Shown here piece after piece: positions 38,378-46,580 of a stretch of 46,580 nt of DNA. The stretch covers positions 1 to 46,580 of the forward strand of contig JALOPW010000010.1 of NCBI GenBank assembly GCA_025453675.1, read 5' to 3'. The stretch comes from Methanolinea sp. (GTDB lineage: Archaea > Halobacteriota > Methanomicrobia > Methanomicrobiales > Methanospirillaceae). The position numbers and the translations under genes are program-made. Within the stretch, counting starts at the first letter, position 1. Every line of letters starts with the position of its first letter. The notes under the pieces are model-generated. The model saw only the letters and a list, made by a program, of their open reading frames with translations, made no database searches and had not been told where the DNA came from.

Positions 38378-38387
38378 TTTATATATA
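38378..38387 (+). promoter_or_regulatory. TATA box of the Roadblock-pilus operon
   Basis: TTTATATATA in the divergent gap 38256-38422. Measured from it, transcription starts near 38408, giving a 15-base leader with AGGTGG just before the ATG at 38423. Confidence 0.6.
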
Positions 38388-38422
38388 TCAAGAGAGATGT
38401 TTTAGAAATACAGGTGGCATGC

Positions 38423-38770
38423 ATGCTGAAACAGATCCTGGGAGAATTTTTGAAGATTGAGGGTGTTTCCGCCACTGTGGTGGTGGGGCGGGACGGATTC
38501 GTGATTGAGAGTGCGGTATCCGGGAAGATGGATATTGATGCCCTTGGGGCCATGGCATCCACGGGGATGGGGACTTCTGAGGCCATGGGCAAGGAGCTCG
38601 GCAAGGGGGAACTTCGCCAGATGCTTGTTGAGCTTGAACGCGGCCCAATCATCATGTCTCCCCTCTCTGAAGATGAACTGATTGCCATAGTGGCCGAGAA
38701 TGAGGCGAACGTGGGACGTATCCGATACGAGTTGAAGAAAAATAAAGAACGCCTTATTGCAGCACTCTAA
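38423..38770 (+). CDS. Roadblock/LC7 domain protein
   Basis: A 115-residue protein that is one Roadblock/LC7 domain (MglB-like fold): LKQILGEFLKIEGVSATVVV at the start, GRDGFVIESAVSGKMDIDAL, a helical stretch rich in Gly and Met (GAMASTGMGTSEAMGKELGK), LRQMLVELERGPIIMSPLSE, and AIVAENEANVGRIRYELKKN at the end. Such proteins form dimers and regulate small GTPases or cytoskeletal and pilus polarity in bacteria. The ATG at 38423 has AGGTGG five bases before it; a GTG at 38414 is an unlikely alternative. It is the first gene of the operon leading to the secretion ATPase. Confidence 0.9.
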   Translation: MLKQILGEFLKIEGVSATVVVGRDGFVIESAVSGKMDIDALGAMASTGMGTSEAMGKELGKGELRQMLVELERGPIIMSPLSEDELIAIVAENEANVGRIRYELKKNKERLIAAL

Positions 38771-38773
38771 AGT

Positions 38774-39472
38774 ATGCGTCTCCCCGAAGGCACATATTCA
38801 GGTATCGGAAAACACCCCCTGCAGGAAGAGAGCGCTTTGGGGAAGAATCACTTCTCGGGGCGTGTGGAAGTATTGACGGAGGAGGGGGCTGGCATCCTGG
38901 TGGTCGATGAGGGACGGATTATCGCTGCGTATTACCAGGATCAGGCCCGGGATTACAAGGGCAAGGATGCGATAAGCCACCTTGCGAGTCCTGTGGGTAT
39001 CGCCGACCTTCACCAGAAATACGTGCAATACCGGTATACCCCTGAGCAGATGGCAGAGGCCAGAGCCATGTGCAGTGAAGAGGGAGTGTTCATGGGTGGA
39101 GGGGATATGGCCGTGGGGGCATTTTCCCGTGGCGGACTCGATGATGCAATACTTGCACGGATATTCAACCAGCAGGGAATTCTGGCTGTTTCTGTTTTCT
39201 TCGAGGGGTTTCCAGTGCAATCCATCGGCGATATGGATTTCGAACACGTGGCAGCCATGGCCGAGGACTTTTTAAGGGCTGGAAAAAAGATGGCCGTGGA
39301 TATGCACATGGGTGCCCTCGACCAGGTTATCCTCGAGGGGGGCCAGAGAAAATGCATCATAGCGCCGTACGGGGATCTCTATCTCTGCCTGCTCACCAGT
39401 GTTGACGCGAACCTTGGCCTTATAAGGCTGGGCATAAAGAATATCCAGAAGGAACTGAAAGAGAAGGGATAG
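38774..39472 (+). CDS. DUF2226-like module fused to a Roadblock/LC7 domain
   Basis: A 232-residue protein of two parts. Residues 1-90 (MRLPEGTYSGIGKHPLQEES, HFSGRVEVLTEEGAGILVVD, EGRIIAAYYQDQARDYKGKD) are the same module as at 37572. Residues 125-232 (ILARIFNQQGILAVSVFFEG, FPVQSIGDMDFEHVAAMAED, VILEGGQRKCIIAPYGDLYL, NLGLIRLGIKNIQKELKEKG) form a Roadblock/LC7 domain. It starts three bases after the free Roadblock gene and lies 64 bases before the secretion ATPase, in one operon. Fusion links the two modules directly: the DUF2226-like part may read a signal that the Roadblock part relays. Confidence 0.75.
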   Translation: MRLPEGTYSGIGKHPLQEESALGKNHFSGRVEVLTEEGAGILVVDEGRIIAAYYQDQARDYKGKDAISHLASPVGIADLHQKYVQYRYTPEQMAEARAMCSEEGVFMGGGDMAVGAFSRGGLDDAILARIFNQQGILAVSVFFEGFPVQSIGDMDFEHVAAMAEDFLRAGKKMAVDMHMGALDQVILEGGQRKCIIAPYGDLYLCLLTSVDANLGLIRLGIKNIQKELKEKG

Positions 39473-39536
39473 GCTCTGATGACATGGAAAGGGGGATCGA
39501 AGGGCAATCTTCTCCCAACAGGGGGATTGTGCAGGA

Positions 39537-41804
39537 ATGACAGATGAGAAAAAAAGCAAAATATCCCTGAAGCGATTGTTTGGAAGGGGAGAGAAAGAGA
39601 AAGGCCCGTCTGAAACCGAGAAGAAGGCAGCTGATGAAGTGAGAGGGCCGGATATCCCCCCGGTGACAAAGGACGATCTCGACAATTTCATGAAAAGGAT
39701 CGGGATCTCCCCCTCGGAGAAGGAGAAGAACAGGGATTTTACATCCGATCCCCCGGAGATCCTCCCGGGAGTACCAGCCACCAAGAGCACAACTCCTCCC
39801 AAGGAGTGGGTATCCGAGGGTCTTGAGAAAGCTCTACAGGACACTCCCCCGCCTGCCCCGGCATCCCGTCCACCCAGGTTCCCCACGAAAGAGAAGATTA
39901 TCACCGGGCCCCCTCCTGCCCCACCACATTTCGAACCGGCAAGAAAGACCGTGTGGTCCGACGGAAAACCCGTTCTGGAGGACACAGTTATTTCGGTCGA
40001 CCAGATCAACGACCTTTCCGGGTTGATCCTCCCCAAAGGAGCCACATTCCAGGTAGAGGAGATAAAGATCCAGGACCGGAGCAACATCTTTTCCTTCAAG
40101 GGGACAGGTGATACCATTGCAGGAAAAGACCTGCAAAAGACCGATCTTCTGGATACAGGCATCAAGAGAGTATCAGAAGCGGCCGCAGAAGTCCATGCCG
40201 AAGCCGGGAAGGGGGGACTCCTCAACAAACTCAATCCACTGAATGTTATCCACAGGGTGCCCGTGGAATACAATTCACGCACACACGGCGCACTTGTGGA
40301 CCTCACATTCCGGCCCAGACCCGGTGTGGAGCAGATCGAGCTCTACCAGGTGAACGAACCCTATGCCTATGTCCGTATCACGTATGACAATGCTACGCAT
40401 GAGTATCTGTACGAGGTGCTGGAACCGAAACTGACCCCGGCAGAGAATGAACTCTTCATGGATATCAAAGAGCGCATCTTTGAGCGCCTGGATATCAACA
40501 CCCAGAATGTCCTGGAAGAGATTGCGAAAAAGACCCTCCGGGACGTGACAGATGACATCATCCATGACTACGGGCTCTCACTCTCGCCCCTGCAGAGGGA
40601 GAAGATCCTCTATGCCATGTACAAGGAGTTCCTGGGGAATGGAATGATCGATCCATTGATGCATGACCGGTTCATCGAGGATATTTCCTGTGACGGAGTG
40701 AATGCCAATCTCTTTGTGTATCACAACCGCTACGAGTCGATGCGAACCAACCTCCTGTATAAAAGTGCGGAGGAACTGGATTCATTCGTGACCAAACTCG
40801 CGCAGAGGTCCGGGAAATACATCTCCATCGCCGAACCCATGCTCGATGCAACGATGAGCGATGGCTCCCGCATTCAGATGACACTCGGCACGGAGGTGAC
40901 CGCACATGGCTCCACCTATACAATCAGGAAATTCAAGGACGAACCGATCACCCCCACAGATCTCATCGAGTGGCATACGTTCTCTCCCCTCTCTATTGCC
41001 TTCTTCTGGATGGCGGTGGAGAGCGGGAAATCATGCATTTTTGCGGGGGGGACAGCTTCTGGGAAGACCACCTCCCTCAACGCCATCTCCCTCTTCATCC
41101 CCCCGCTGGCAAAGATAGTCACTCTTGAGGATACAAGGGAACTCAAGTTGCCTCATCCCAACTGGATCCCGAGTATCACCCGGACCTCCTTTGACACCAG
41201 CGGGAAAGGGGAGATAGATATGTATGAGCTGCTCCGCGCCGCACTCCGGCAGCGCCCGGAGTATATCCTTGTCGGCGAAGTTCGCGGGAAAGAGGCCCTG
41301 ACCCTCTTCCAGGCAATGAGTACCGGCCACGTCACGTACTCTACCATACACGCCGATTCCGTGGCCAGCATCGTGCACCGCCTCGAGAATCCACCCCTGA
41401 ATGTGCCCAGGAACATGCTCTCGGCGCTCGACCTGGTCTCAGTCCAGGTCCAGGCACGGATTGGCGGCCAGCGTATCCGCAGGAACAAGCAGATCATAGA
41501 GGTCCTGGATATTGACCCCCGCACCAACGAACTCATCACCAATGAAGTCTTTAAATGGCACCCGGCCACTGATGAGATCACCTACTCCGGAAAGTCTTAC
41601 GTGCTTGAGGAGATCATGGAATCCCGGGGATGGGACGAGGACCGGATGAGAGAAGAGCTCAAGATGCGTCAGGAGGTCCTTGAATGGATGCGCATCAAGA
41701 AGATACGCAACTTCCGCGATGTGGGAAATATACTCATACAGTATTATCGTGACCCTGGAAAGACTATGGAGATGATCAGGGCTGAACTCTACGGAGTATC
41801 ATGA
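39537..41804 (+). CDS. Type IV pilus/secretion ATPase (TadA/GspE family) with long N-terminal extension
   Basis: A 755-residue ATPase that powers assembly of pilus-like filaments or secretion. The catalytic part (residues 310-755) has Walker A in CIFAGGTASGKTTSLNAISL near 503, the Asp-box region VTLEDTRELKLPHPNWIPSI, Walker B in RPEYILVGEVRGKEALTLFQ and the His-box AMSTGHVTYSTIHADSV. The N-terminal 240 residues are charged and Pro-rich (PPKEWVSEGLEKALQDTPPP, PPPAPPHFEPARKTVW) and should be disordered, followed by a conserved N-domain (VPVEYNSRTHGALVDLTFRP). The length and the presence of two TadC-like partners suit an adhesive-pilus or secretion type better than the archaellum ATPase. It overlaps the first membrane protein by four bases (ATGA). 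Confidence 0.92.
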   Translation: MTDEKKSKISLKRLFGRGEKEKGPSETEKKAADEVRGPDIPPVTKDDLDNFMKRIGISPSEKEKNRDFTSDPPEILPGVPATKSTTPPKEWVSEGLEKALQDTPPPAPASRPPRFPTKEKIITGPPPAPPHFEPARKTVWSDGKPVLEDTVISVDQINDLSGLILPKGATFQVEEIKIQDRSNIFSFKGTGDTIAGKDLQKTDLLDTGIKRVSEAAAEVHAEAGKGGLLNKLNPLNVIHRVPVEYNSRTHGALVDLTFRPRPGVEQIELYQVNEPYAYVRITYDNATHEYLYEVLEPKLTPAENELFMDIKERIFERLDINTQNVLEEIAKKTLRDVTDDIIHDYGLSLSPLQREKILYAMYKEFLGNGMIDPLMHDRFIEDISCDGVNANLFVYHNRYESMRTNLLYKSAEELDSFVTKLAQRSGKYISIAEPMLDATMSDGSRIQMTLGTEVTAHGSTYTIRKFKDEPITPTDLIEWHTFSPLSIAFFWMAVESGKSCIFAGGTASGKTTSLNAISLFIPPLAKIVTLEDTRELKLPHPNWIPSITRTSFDTSGKGEIDMYELLRAALRQRPEYILVGEVRGKEALTLFQAMSTGHVTYSTIHADSVASIVHRLENPPLNVPRNMLSALDLVSVQVQARIGGQRIRRNKQIIEVLDIDPRTNELITNEVFKWHPATDEITYSGKSYVLEEIMESRGWDEDRMREELKMRQEVLEWMRIKKIRNFRDVGNILIQYYRDPGKTMEMIRAELYGVS

Positions 41805-42724
41805 ACGGGTATGAACGGTTTGCATTCAGGATGCTCGGGGCCTATGCTGGCCGGAAGAGGGATGCGTATTCCACGCTTCGGAATGACCTGGTCACCGCAC
41901 GCATGAAGGTTCCATTCGAGGTCTACCTCTCGACTGCCTACCTGAGCGCGATCATTGCCGGGATTATGGCATCCATTTTTCTGGGGCTGATCACCTATCT
42001 CCTCAATATCCCGGCGATGATTAAGTACCAGGGAGCCGTCCCGGATTTCATGCTCACCATATCCCAGTACAGCCTGATTATTGGCACCGTACTGGCCGTT
42101 ATCATCTCCTTTGCAGTGATTGGGGGGATCACGTTCCTCGTCTTTCTTCTCTATCCGAGCATTGTCGCTGGGGGCCGCAGCCGGAACATCGATGCAACCC
42201 TGCCCTATGCCATCAACTACATTACCGCCATGTCCACCGCGGGTATCCCTCCCGCAGAAATCTTCCGGCAACTGGGAAGCAGTACCATGTATGGAGAAAG
42301 TGCAGTCGAAGCCAGGTTCGTTGCCATGGAGATAGACCTCTTTGGGAGGGACTTGATCGACGCCCTTCGGCTCATATCTGCGACCACCCCGAGTATGCGC
42401 ATGAAGGAATTCCTGCAGGGGGCCATGGGGTGCATCTCCGCGGGGAGCAGCCTCACCGAGTATTTCCGTACCAAAGCGGAGCAGTATTCCCTGGAGAACC
42501 GGCAGAGCCAGAAACTCTTCCTGGATACCCTGGGACTGATTTCTGAATCCTATGTCACGGCCATGGTCGCCGGCCCCCTCTTCCTGATCATCCTTCAGTC
42601 CATCATGGCAATTTTGAGCCGGTCATCACAGCCCATCTTCCTGTACATCATCATTTACATGATGATCCCCTTTGGAAGCATCATGTTCGTGATACTGATC
42701 AGTTCGATGACCCCGGAGGGTTGA
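41801..42724 (+). CDS. TadC/GspF-type pilus platform membrane protein, first copy
   Basis: A 307-residue integral membrane protein of the secretion-system F family. Two membrane segments near residues 43-70 and 82-118 (SAIIAGIMASIFLGLITYLL; VLAVIISFAVIGGITFLVFL) precede a cytosolic domain with the family sequence ATLPYAINYITAMSTAGIPP, and two more follow at about 245-300. The cytosolic part includes VEARFVAMEIDLFGRDLIDA and SLTEYFRTKAEQYSLENRQS. Its start overlaps the ATPase stop, showing tight coupling. The platform protein anchors the ATPase and the base of the filament. Confidence 0.9.
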   Translation: MNGYERFAFRMLGAYAGRKRDAYSTLRNDLVTARMKVPFEVYLSTAYLSAIIAGIMASIFLGLITYLLNIPAMIKYQGAVPDFMLTISQYSLIIGTVLAVIISFAVIGGITFLVFLLYPSIVAGGRSRNIDATLPYAINYITAMSTAGIPPAEIFRQLGSSTMYGESAVEARFVAMEIDLFGRDLIDALRLISATTPSMRMKEFLQGAMGCISAGSSLTEYFRTKAEQYSLENRQSQKLFLDTLGLISESYVTAMVAGPLFLIILQSIMAILSRSSQPIFLYIIIYMMIPFGSIMFVILISSMTPEG

Positions 42725-42725
42725 G

Positions 42726-43916
42726 ATGGGATTGAGAGACTCCTTCAAAGGGATAATGCCGAAAAAAGCTCCCGGGGGCAAGACCGGGGAGAGTCCAAAA
42801 GTGGCAACCCCCCCTGCCGCGGAACCCAAAACTCCCGTCTCCCCCGCGTTTGGATCTACAATACCCGGTGCCAAAACAGCCAAAAAACCAGGATTATGGG
42901 GAATATTGAAGGGCGAAAAACCGTATTCCGTGGATCTCAGCCCCGGGGAGATTGGGAAGTTTGCCAGGGAGCAGGTCGAGATCAACAGGAAATTGGAGCG
43001 GCACCGCAGCGAGCGTTCGGGATGGATGCGGGTGGTCAGGCACCCGCTCCAGGTTCTCCTCGAAAAACCGCTTAATATCCTTATCCTGACCCTTCCCCTG
43101 GCGATCCTCATCTTCCTGGTCGGGACGGCCTTCGCTATCAAGGACTACGGGATGAGTGTCCTCTTCACCACCACCCTGGTCGATGATATCGTCATCATCT
43201 CCATCCTTGTGGCGATCGTGCCGGTGGCGGTCATGGACTTCAGGGAGAACAGGCGGATGAAGAATCTCGAGGAGGCCCTGCCGAATTTCTTCCGTGACCT
43301 TGCGGGTATGAATGACAGCGGAATGACCCTTCCGAATGCCATTCACCTGGTGGCCCAGGGGGAATACAGCACCCTCACCCCCTTCATCCGCCGCCTGGAC
43401 AACGAGATGTCCTGGAACACCACGTTTATCGAGGCCATACAGCGTTTCAGGACACGGCTGGGAACTCCGCTCTCTGACAGGAGCATTGACCTCATTGCCA
43501 AGGCCAGCAAGGCGGGCGGCGATGTGAGCGAGGTGCTCCGTGCCGCGGCACGTGACACGTACGAGGTGCTGGCACTCCGGTCTGAGCGGCGGAACAACAT
43601 GCTGATCTACGTGATCATCGTGCTCATCTCGTTCATGGTCTTTGTCTTCGTGATAATGATCCTCGTAAGCACATTTTTGAGCACCATGGCAACAGCGGGC
43701 AGTGCGGCGTCTGCTGCAGGAGCAGGCGGGGCATCCTTTATCGGGAATGTCGATCTCTTCTTCTATACGCGGCTCTTTTCCCATGCCGCTCTGATTCAGG
43801 GCATCTTCTCAGGCCTGGTAGCCGGCCAGATGGGCGAGGCGAGGGTGGTTGCAGGCCTGAAATACTCGGCTATCATGCTTGTCATTGCGTGGGTGGTCTT
43901 CAGGTTCATGGTATAA
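42726..43916 (+). CDS. TadC/GspF-type pilus platform membrane protein, second copy
   Basis: A 396-residue integral membrane protein paralogous to the preceding gene. The first 100 residues are a Lys/Pro-rich cytosolic extension (GGKTGESPKVATPPAAEPKT). Membrane segments lie at about 112-135 (LNILILTLPLAILIFLVGTA), 145-175, 290-320 (LIYVIIVLISFMVFVFVIMI) and at the C-terminus. The conserved domain reads ALPNFFRDLAGMNDSGMTLP near residue 185 and IDLIAKASKAGGDVSEVLRA near 255. The ATG comes one base after the preceding stop. Pairs of TadC-type proteins beside one ATPase are a known layout in archaeal pilus systems. No pilin genes follow: the gap 43917-44181 holds only repeats. Confidence 0.9.
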   Translation: MGLRDSFKGIMPKKAPGGKTGESPKVATPPAAEPKTPVSPAFGSTIPGAKTAKKPGLWGILKGEKPYSVDLSPGEIGKFAREQVEINRKLERHRSERSGWMRVVRHPLQVLLEKPLNILILTLPLAILIFLVGTAFAIKDYGMSVLFTTTLVDDIVIISILVAIVPVAVMDFRENRRMKNLEEALPNFFRDLAGMNDSGMTLPNAIHLVAQGEYSTLTPFIRRLDNEMSWNTTFIEAIQRFRTRLGTPLSDRSIDLIAKASKAGGDVSEVLRAAARDTYEVLALRSERRNNMLIYVIIVLISFMVFVFVIMILVSTFLSTMATAGSAASAAGAGGASFIGNVDLFFYTRLFSHAALIQGIFSGLVAGQMGEARVVAGLKYSAIMLVIAWVVFRFMV

Positions 43917-43996
43917 AACCCCCCCGTATCCCGAAAAGGAAAGCAGTGAATCTAATTTCTGGCGAAAAACAACCCGACACAAGGGGTGATAAAAAT

Positions 43997-44054
43997 CACA
44001 TGATTCTCATCGAGACACAAGTATACAGAATGAAAATGGCGGAGCCATTTTCAT
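43997..44054 (-). repeat. Intergenic hairpin repeat, GTCTC-tail type, copy 2
   Basis: A perfect 11-pair stem, ATGAAAATGGC (44030-44040) and GCCATTTTCAT (44044-44054), loop GGA. Read on the minus strand the tail is CTGTATACTTGTGTCTCGAT then GAGAATCATGTG and a T tract, closely matching 24889-24957. It lies between convergent genes. Confidence 0.8.
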
Positions 44055-44097
44055 ATTCACACACTATGAACTCCTTTCAGGATTTCGGACATAAATT

Positions 44098-44122
44098 ATG
44101 AAAATGGCGAAGCCATTTTCAT
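44098..44122. repeat. Intergenic hairpin repeat, stem only
   Basis: ATGAAAATGGC-GAA-GCCATTTTCAT, the same stem as at 24889 and 44030, but without the GTCTC tail. It lies 44 bases behind the previous copy, in the gap between the pilus operon and top6A. Confidence 0.75.
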
Positions 44123-44181
44123 TCGAAAAAAGGTGACCCTGCCGACGTCACTTTCACCTGAAAAATGAATTGAAGTGCCAG

Positions 44182-45273
44182 TCAGGACAGTATACCCATC
44201 TCCGTAAGCCGCCGGGGAAGATACTCCCTGGTGACAAAATCCAGGCCCCGGGCGGCGAATGCCTGCTGCTCGGACTTGAGGTTGAGTTTCAGTTGTAACT
44301 GGATCTGGGTCTTCCAGTACTCCGAAGCAAACCGGGGATCAGAGATCTCGCTCTGCAGGGCGGCCACGTCTTTTTCAGTGAGTGTATCGGAAGGGAGATT
44401 GTAATCCCTGATATCGCTTGGCTGAACCCCGATGAACTGGGCACGGGGTGTGGCAAGGAGTTCGGACATATGGGCACTCTTGATGGCCCCGTACGCAACG
44501 CTTGCAAAGATGCGGTATGACCAGGGATCGCCATCGGTGAATACCAGCACGGGGAGCCCGAATTCCTCGTTGATCCGGTGCAACATCCGCCGAGTGGAGC
44601 GGGCAGGCTGGCCCTTCAGGTGGACAAGTATGGACTGGTAATTCTGGTCAAAGCCGTTTTCCATCAAACGCGCATACATACCGCCGGTCTCAATCGCGAT
44701 GACAAAGCGGGCGTCATGCTCAAGGAGATCGATATTCTCGACGTTGCTGGGGATCTGGTATCCTGCCTCACCCACGTCGTCCTGGCAGTGGATCACCCTC
44801 TCCCCCCTCCGGGTCATCTCCTTGAGGCGGAGCGGGCCAAAGATTGTAGCGCCATCCTCCTCAGGCCTGAGATGGAAGGCCTCCCTCTGCAGTTCGGTGA
44901 GTATCTCGAGGTCCTCGATCAAAAAGTTGCTCTCATCCTGGGCAGAGAACTTGGCTCGTTTCCACCCTTCTGAGATGTAATACAGTTCTCTCAGGGTAGA
45001 GGAACGCTTCTCCATGAGCTGAGTCTTCAGGAACCAGATCACGTAGGACATCTTCAGGAGATGCAATGCGCTCTTTGCGGTGTGCGCTGACCGGACACTC
45101 TCCCGGTCTCCGTATTTCCACACCTCAGATTCATCGTCGAAGGCAATGTTCTGTTTGGTCCTGGTAGGGAGCGAAATGGAGGGGATCGCCCCCTCCTTCA
45201 TCTGCTCGTACCAGCGCATGGCTATAGAGACCAGGCGTTCATGCGTTCTCTGGTCCATCTCATCACTGGGCAT
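44182..45273 (-). CDS. top6A: DNA topoisomerase VI subunit A
   Basis: Catalytic, Spo11-related subunit of the type IIB topoisomerase that relaxes and unlinks DNA, 363 residues. The active-site tyrosine is in [16 protein letters not shown] (near residue 98). The Toprim metal site is in [18 protein letters not shown] (Glu, near 195) and [20 protein letters not shown] (Asp-Gly-Asp, near 247), and [20 protein letters not shown] follows. The frame is open further upstream to 45405, inside top6B, but homology begins near [14 protein letters not shown]. The start is set at the ATG 45273, which overlaps top6B by 11 bases; the ATG at 45258, four bases after the top6B stop and preceded by GTGATGAG, is equally likely. 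Confidence 0.95.
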   Translation of the reverse strand: MPSDEMDQRTHERLVSIAMRWYEQMKEGAIPSISLPTRTKQNIAFDDESEVWKYGDRESVRSAHTAKSALHLLKMSYVIWFLKTQLMEKRSSTLRELYYISEGWKRAKFSAQDESNFLIEDLEILTELQREAFHLRPEEDGATIFGPLRLKEMTRRGERVIHCQDDVGEAGYQIPSNVENIDLLEHDARFVIAIETGGMYARLMENGFDQNYQSILVHLKGQPARSTRRMLHRINEEFGLPVLVFTDGDPWSYRIFASVAYGAIKSAHMSELLATPRAQFIGVQPSDIRDYNLPSDTLTEKDVAALQSEISDPRFASEYWKTQIQLQLKLNLKSEQQAFAARGLDFVTREYLPRRLTEMGILS

Positions 45274-46580
45274 CGATATCCACCACCACGACGTGTTCGG
45301 GGGGCATCCCCCGTATCTCCAGGGTGCCTCCTCCTGCACCCTGGTAATCTGCGGTCCATCCCTCCCCCGGAGGGAGCTCGACCTGCCATACCTTGGTATA
45401 CTCACCGTCCATTTCGGTCACTATGGATGGTTTCGGGCGTGCGTCTTTTCCGCTGTCAGGGGAGATATCATAGAGGGTCAGCGTGCCGGGCTGGGAGGTG
45501 TAATTCCTCACCTCAAGCGTCACCCTGCTGTCCTTTAGGATCTTTTTCACCACCACCTTCCGCATGATCTTCCCTTCTATAGGGGAGATATCGGGTACCG
45601 GGAGATCCACGATCTCGGCCACCTTGGCGGCTATCTCCGGGATTATGGAACATACCGCCCTGGCCCGGTCCTCCTGCAGGCGGTTTTTGTCCCTCCTTGA
45701 GAGGTAGGTCTTGAGTTCCCGGCCCAGTTCCTGCAGCACCAGGGTGATCTCCCTCTCTATCTCCTGTATCCCTGCAATGGCATCTTTGCTCTCGCTCGTG
45801 AAGGGAACATTGGTGGATGCGACATGTACCAGGATGAGGAGCGGGCCGGTGGGCAGGCCGGCCTGCGAGATATTGTAGCTCTTCCATGAGATGCCTGCGA
45901 TGCACCCGGTGATGGCGCAGGCCCCCTGCTGATAGAGCAGGGGGACCCTGTTGGCAAACCGGAGTATATGGGCGTTCCCGTCAGGAGGGAGTTTCCCGCC
46001 GTAACCGATTGCCGCTTCGACGAGGAACGGGTGACCGGAGTAGATTGCGCTCGCCCTGGTCCGGGATTTCACGAAATCCATCTGGAACTCCTTCTCAAGG
46101 CCTTTCGTGATCAGATCCTCGCCGATAGGAGAGAGGCAGGTCTGGGTCGGAGGGGCAGGCACCTTTACCACCTGCATTGCCTCGAGTAACCGCTTCTGCT
46201 CGACGGGGGTGAGTGATGAGGCCGGAGCGCCTGGGGAGATGCCCGCGTTCCGGCACATCTCCTCCGCCGTCTTCTTCCCCACACGGGTGAAGTTTTCCAC
46301 CAGGAACTCCCCGCACGTCTCTTTGGCCGCCCCGAGCAGCCGCATCAGCTGGCCTATCTCAATCCCGTGGGGGTGGGGTTTGATGGACTGGGGGCAGGCG
46401 ATTACCTCGTCGCTGACCCGCTCAAAGAGGTAGGTCTCGTCATCGAGTTCCACCCTGATACGTGCATGGGGATTCACCACCGAGGTGTACTTGAGGTACT
46501 CGAGCAACCTCTTCTTCGCAGCCATGGTGCTCTTGAACTCGATCTGCACCCTTGTACCGTGGGTCCTGTCCCATGGCACC
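45263..46580 (-). CDS. top6B: DNA topoisomerase VI subunit B, C-terminal part (5' end outside window)
   Basis: ATP-binding subunit of topoisomerase VI. The frame is open to the window edge, so about 440 of an expected 600 or so residues are present; the N-terminal ATPase site (Bergerat fold) mostly lies outside. Visible parts are [20 protein letters not shown] and [16 protein letters not shown] (end of the GHKL domain), [20 protein letters not shown] and [20 protein letters not shown] (helix-two-turn-helix region), and the transducer domain with [40 protein letters not shown] and a C-terminal beta domain ([20 protein letters not shown]). The gene overlaps top6A, the usual order topVIB-topVIA in euryarchaea. 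Confidence 0.95.
   Translation of the reverse strand, partial: VPWDRTHGTRVQIEFKSTMAAKKRLLEYLKYTSVVNPHARIRVELDDETYLFERVSDEVIACPQSIKPHPHGIEIGQLMRLLGAAKETCGEFLVENFTRVGKKTAEEMCRNAGISPGAPASSLTPVEQKRLLEAMQVVKVPAPPTQTCLSPIGEDLITKGLEKEFQMDFVKSRTRASAIYSGHPFLVEAAIGYGGKLPPDGNAHILRFANRVPLLYQQGACAITGCIAGISWKSYNISQAGLPTGPLLILVHVASTNVPFTSESKDAIAGIQEIEREITLVLQELGRELKTYLSRRDKNRLQEDRARAVCSIIPEIAAKVAEIVDLPVPDISPIEGKIMRKVVVKKILKDSRVTLEVRNYTSQPGTLTLYDISPDSGKDARPKPSIVTEMDGEYTKVWQVELPPGEGWTADYQGAGGGTLEIRGMPPEHVVVVDIDAQ

Noticed and set aside
43889-44101. 70-codon open frame behind the second TadC gene as a possible pilin
   Set aside because: It spans the repeat elements, has no hydrophobic N-terminal segment and no prepilin motif.
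24889-44122. Hairpin repeats as a CRISPR array
   Set aside because: Copies are kilobases apart, palindromic and without regular spacers; no cas genes are present.
45274-45405. Upstream extension of top6A
   Set aside because: It overlaps top6B in another frame and lacks homology; the true N-terminus is near the top6B stop.

Overview
The window looks like chromosomal DNA of a hydrogenotrophic, formate-using methanogenic archaeon, most likely of the order Methanomicrobiales. The evidence is a F420-type formate dehydrogenase (fdhA-fdhB), a full archaeal RNA polymerase operon with both large subunits split (B''/B' and A'/A''), archaeal NusA and L30e, topoisomerase VI, the PIN/KH ATPase PINA, PAC2 and DUF473 proteins, archaeal TATA boxes and GGAGGTGATC-like ribosome binding sites. 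Placement at order level is inference; no 16S gene is present.

Layout. 1-1839: end of fdhA plus fdhB. 2037-8436: DUF475 membrane protein, cysteine hydrolase (minus), riboflavin-pathway reductase and ArsB/SLC13-like permease, then a copper P-type ATPase with a 47-residue YHS protein. 8567-12741: an HPPD-like VOC protein, an unknown membrane protein, ferritin, and a DUF362 ferredoxin-like protein whose reading frame is broken. 13007-16399: glutamate-synthase-like FMN protein, an unrecognised minus-strand protein and a lone response regulator. 16515-24876: tRNA-Lys followed by rpoH-B''-B'-A'-A''-rpl30e-nusA. 25094-33148: mostly minus strand, with tRNA-Arg, DUF473-PAC2, and the run prepilin peptidase-hisI-PINA-leuS. 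45263-46580: top6B (partial) and top6A on the minus strand.

The most interesting region is 32318-43916. It holds a type IV prepilin peptidase; a protein that joins a V4R domain to a second V4R domain interrupted by a Cache sensor domain; a MinD/ParA-type ATPase overlapping a 65-residue membrane protein; a membrane-anchored Roadblock/LC7-like protein; two further proteins sharing a DUF2226/DUF4388-like module, one fused to a Roadblock domain; a free Roadblock/LC7 protein; and a secretion/pilus ATPase followed by two TadC-type membrane proteins. No pilin gene is visible. I infer a pilus-like or secretion-like envelope machine controlled by Roadblock/LC7 and MinD-type regulators; the module as a whole is not something I can name.

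Intergenic regions carry a family of short hairpin elements (ATGAAAATGGC-loop-GCCATTTTCAT and relatives) at 11302, 24889, 33244, 33339, 43997 and 44098. Three share a common tail, and two others share a nearly identical 58-60 bp block. One copy sits right behind nusA, where the ribosomal/elongation-factor genes expected in many archaea are missing.
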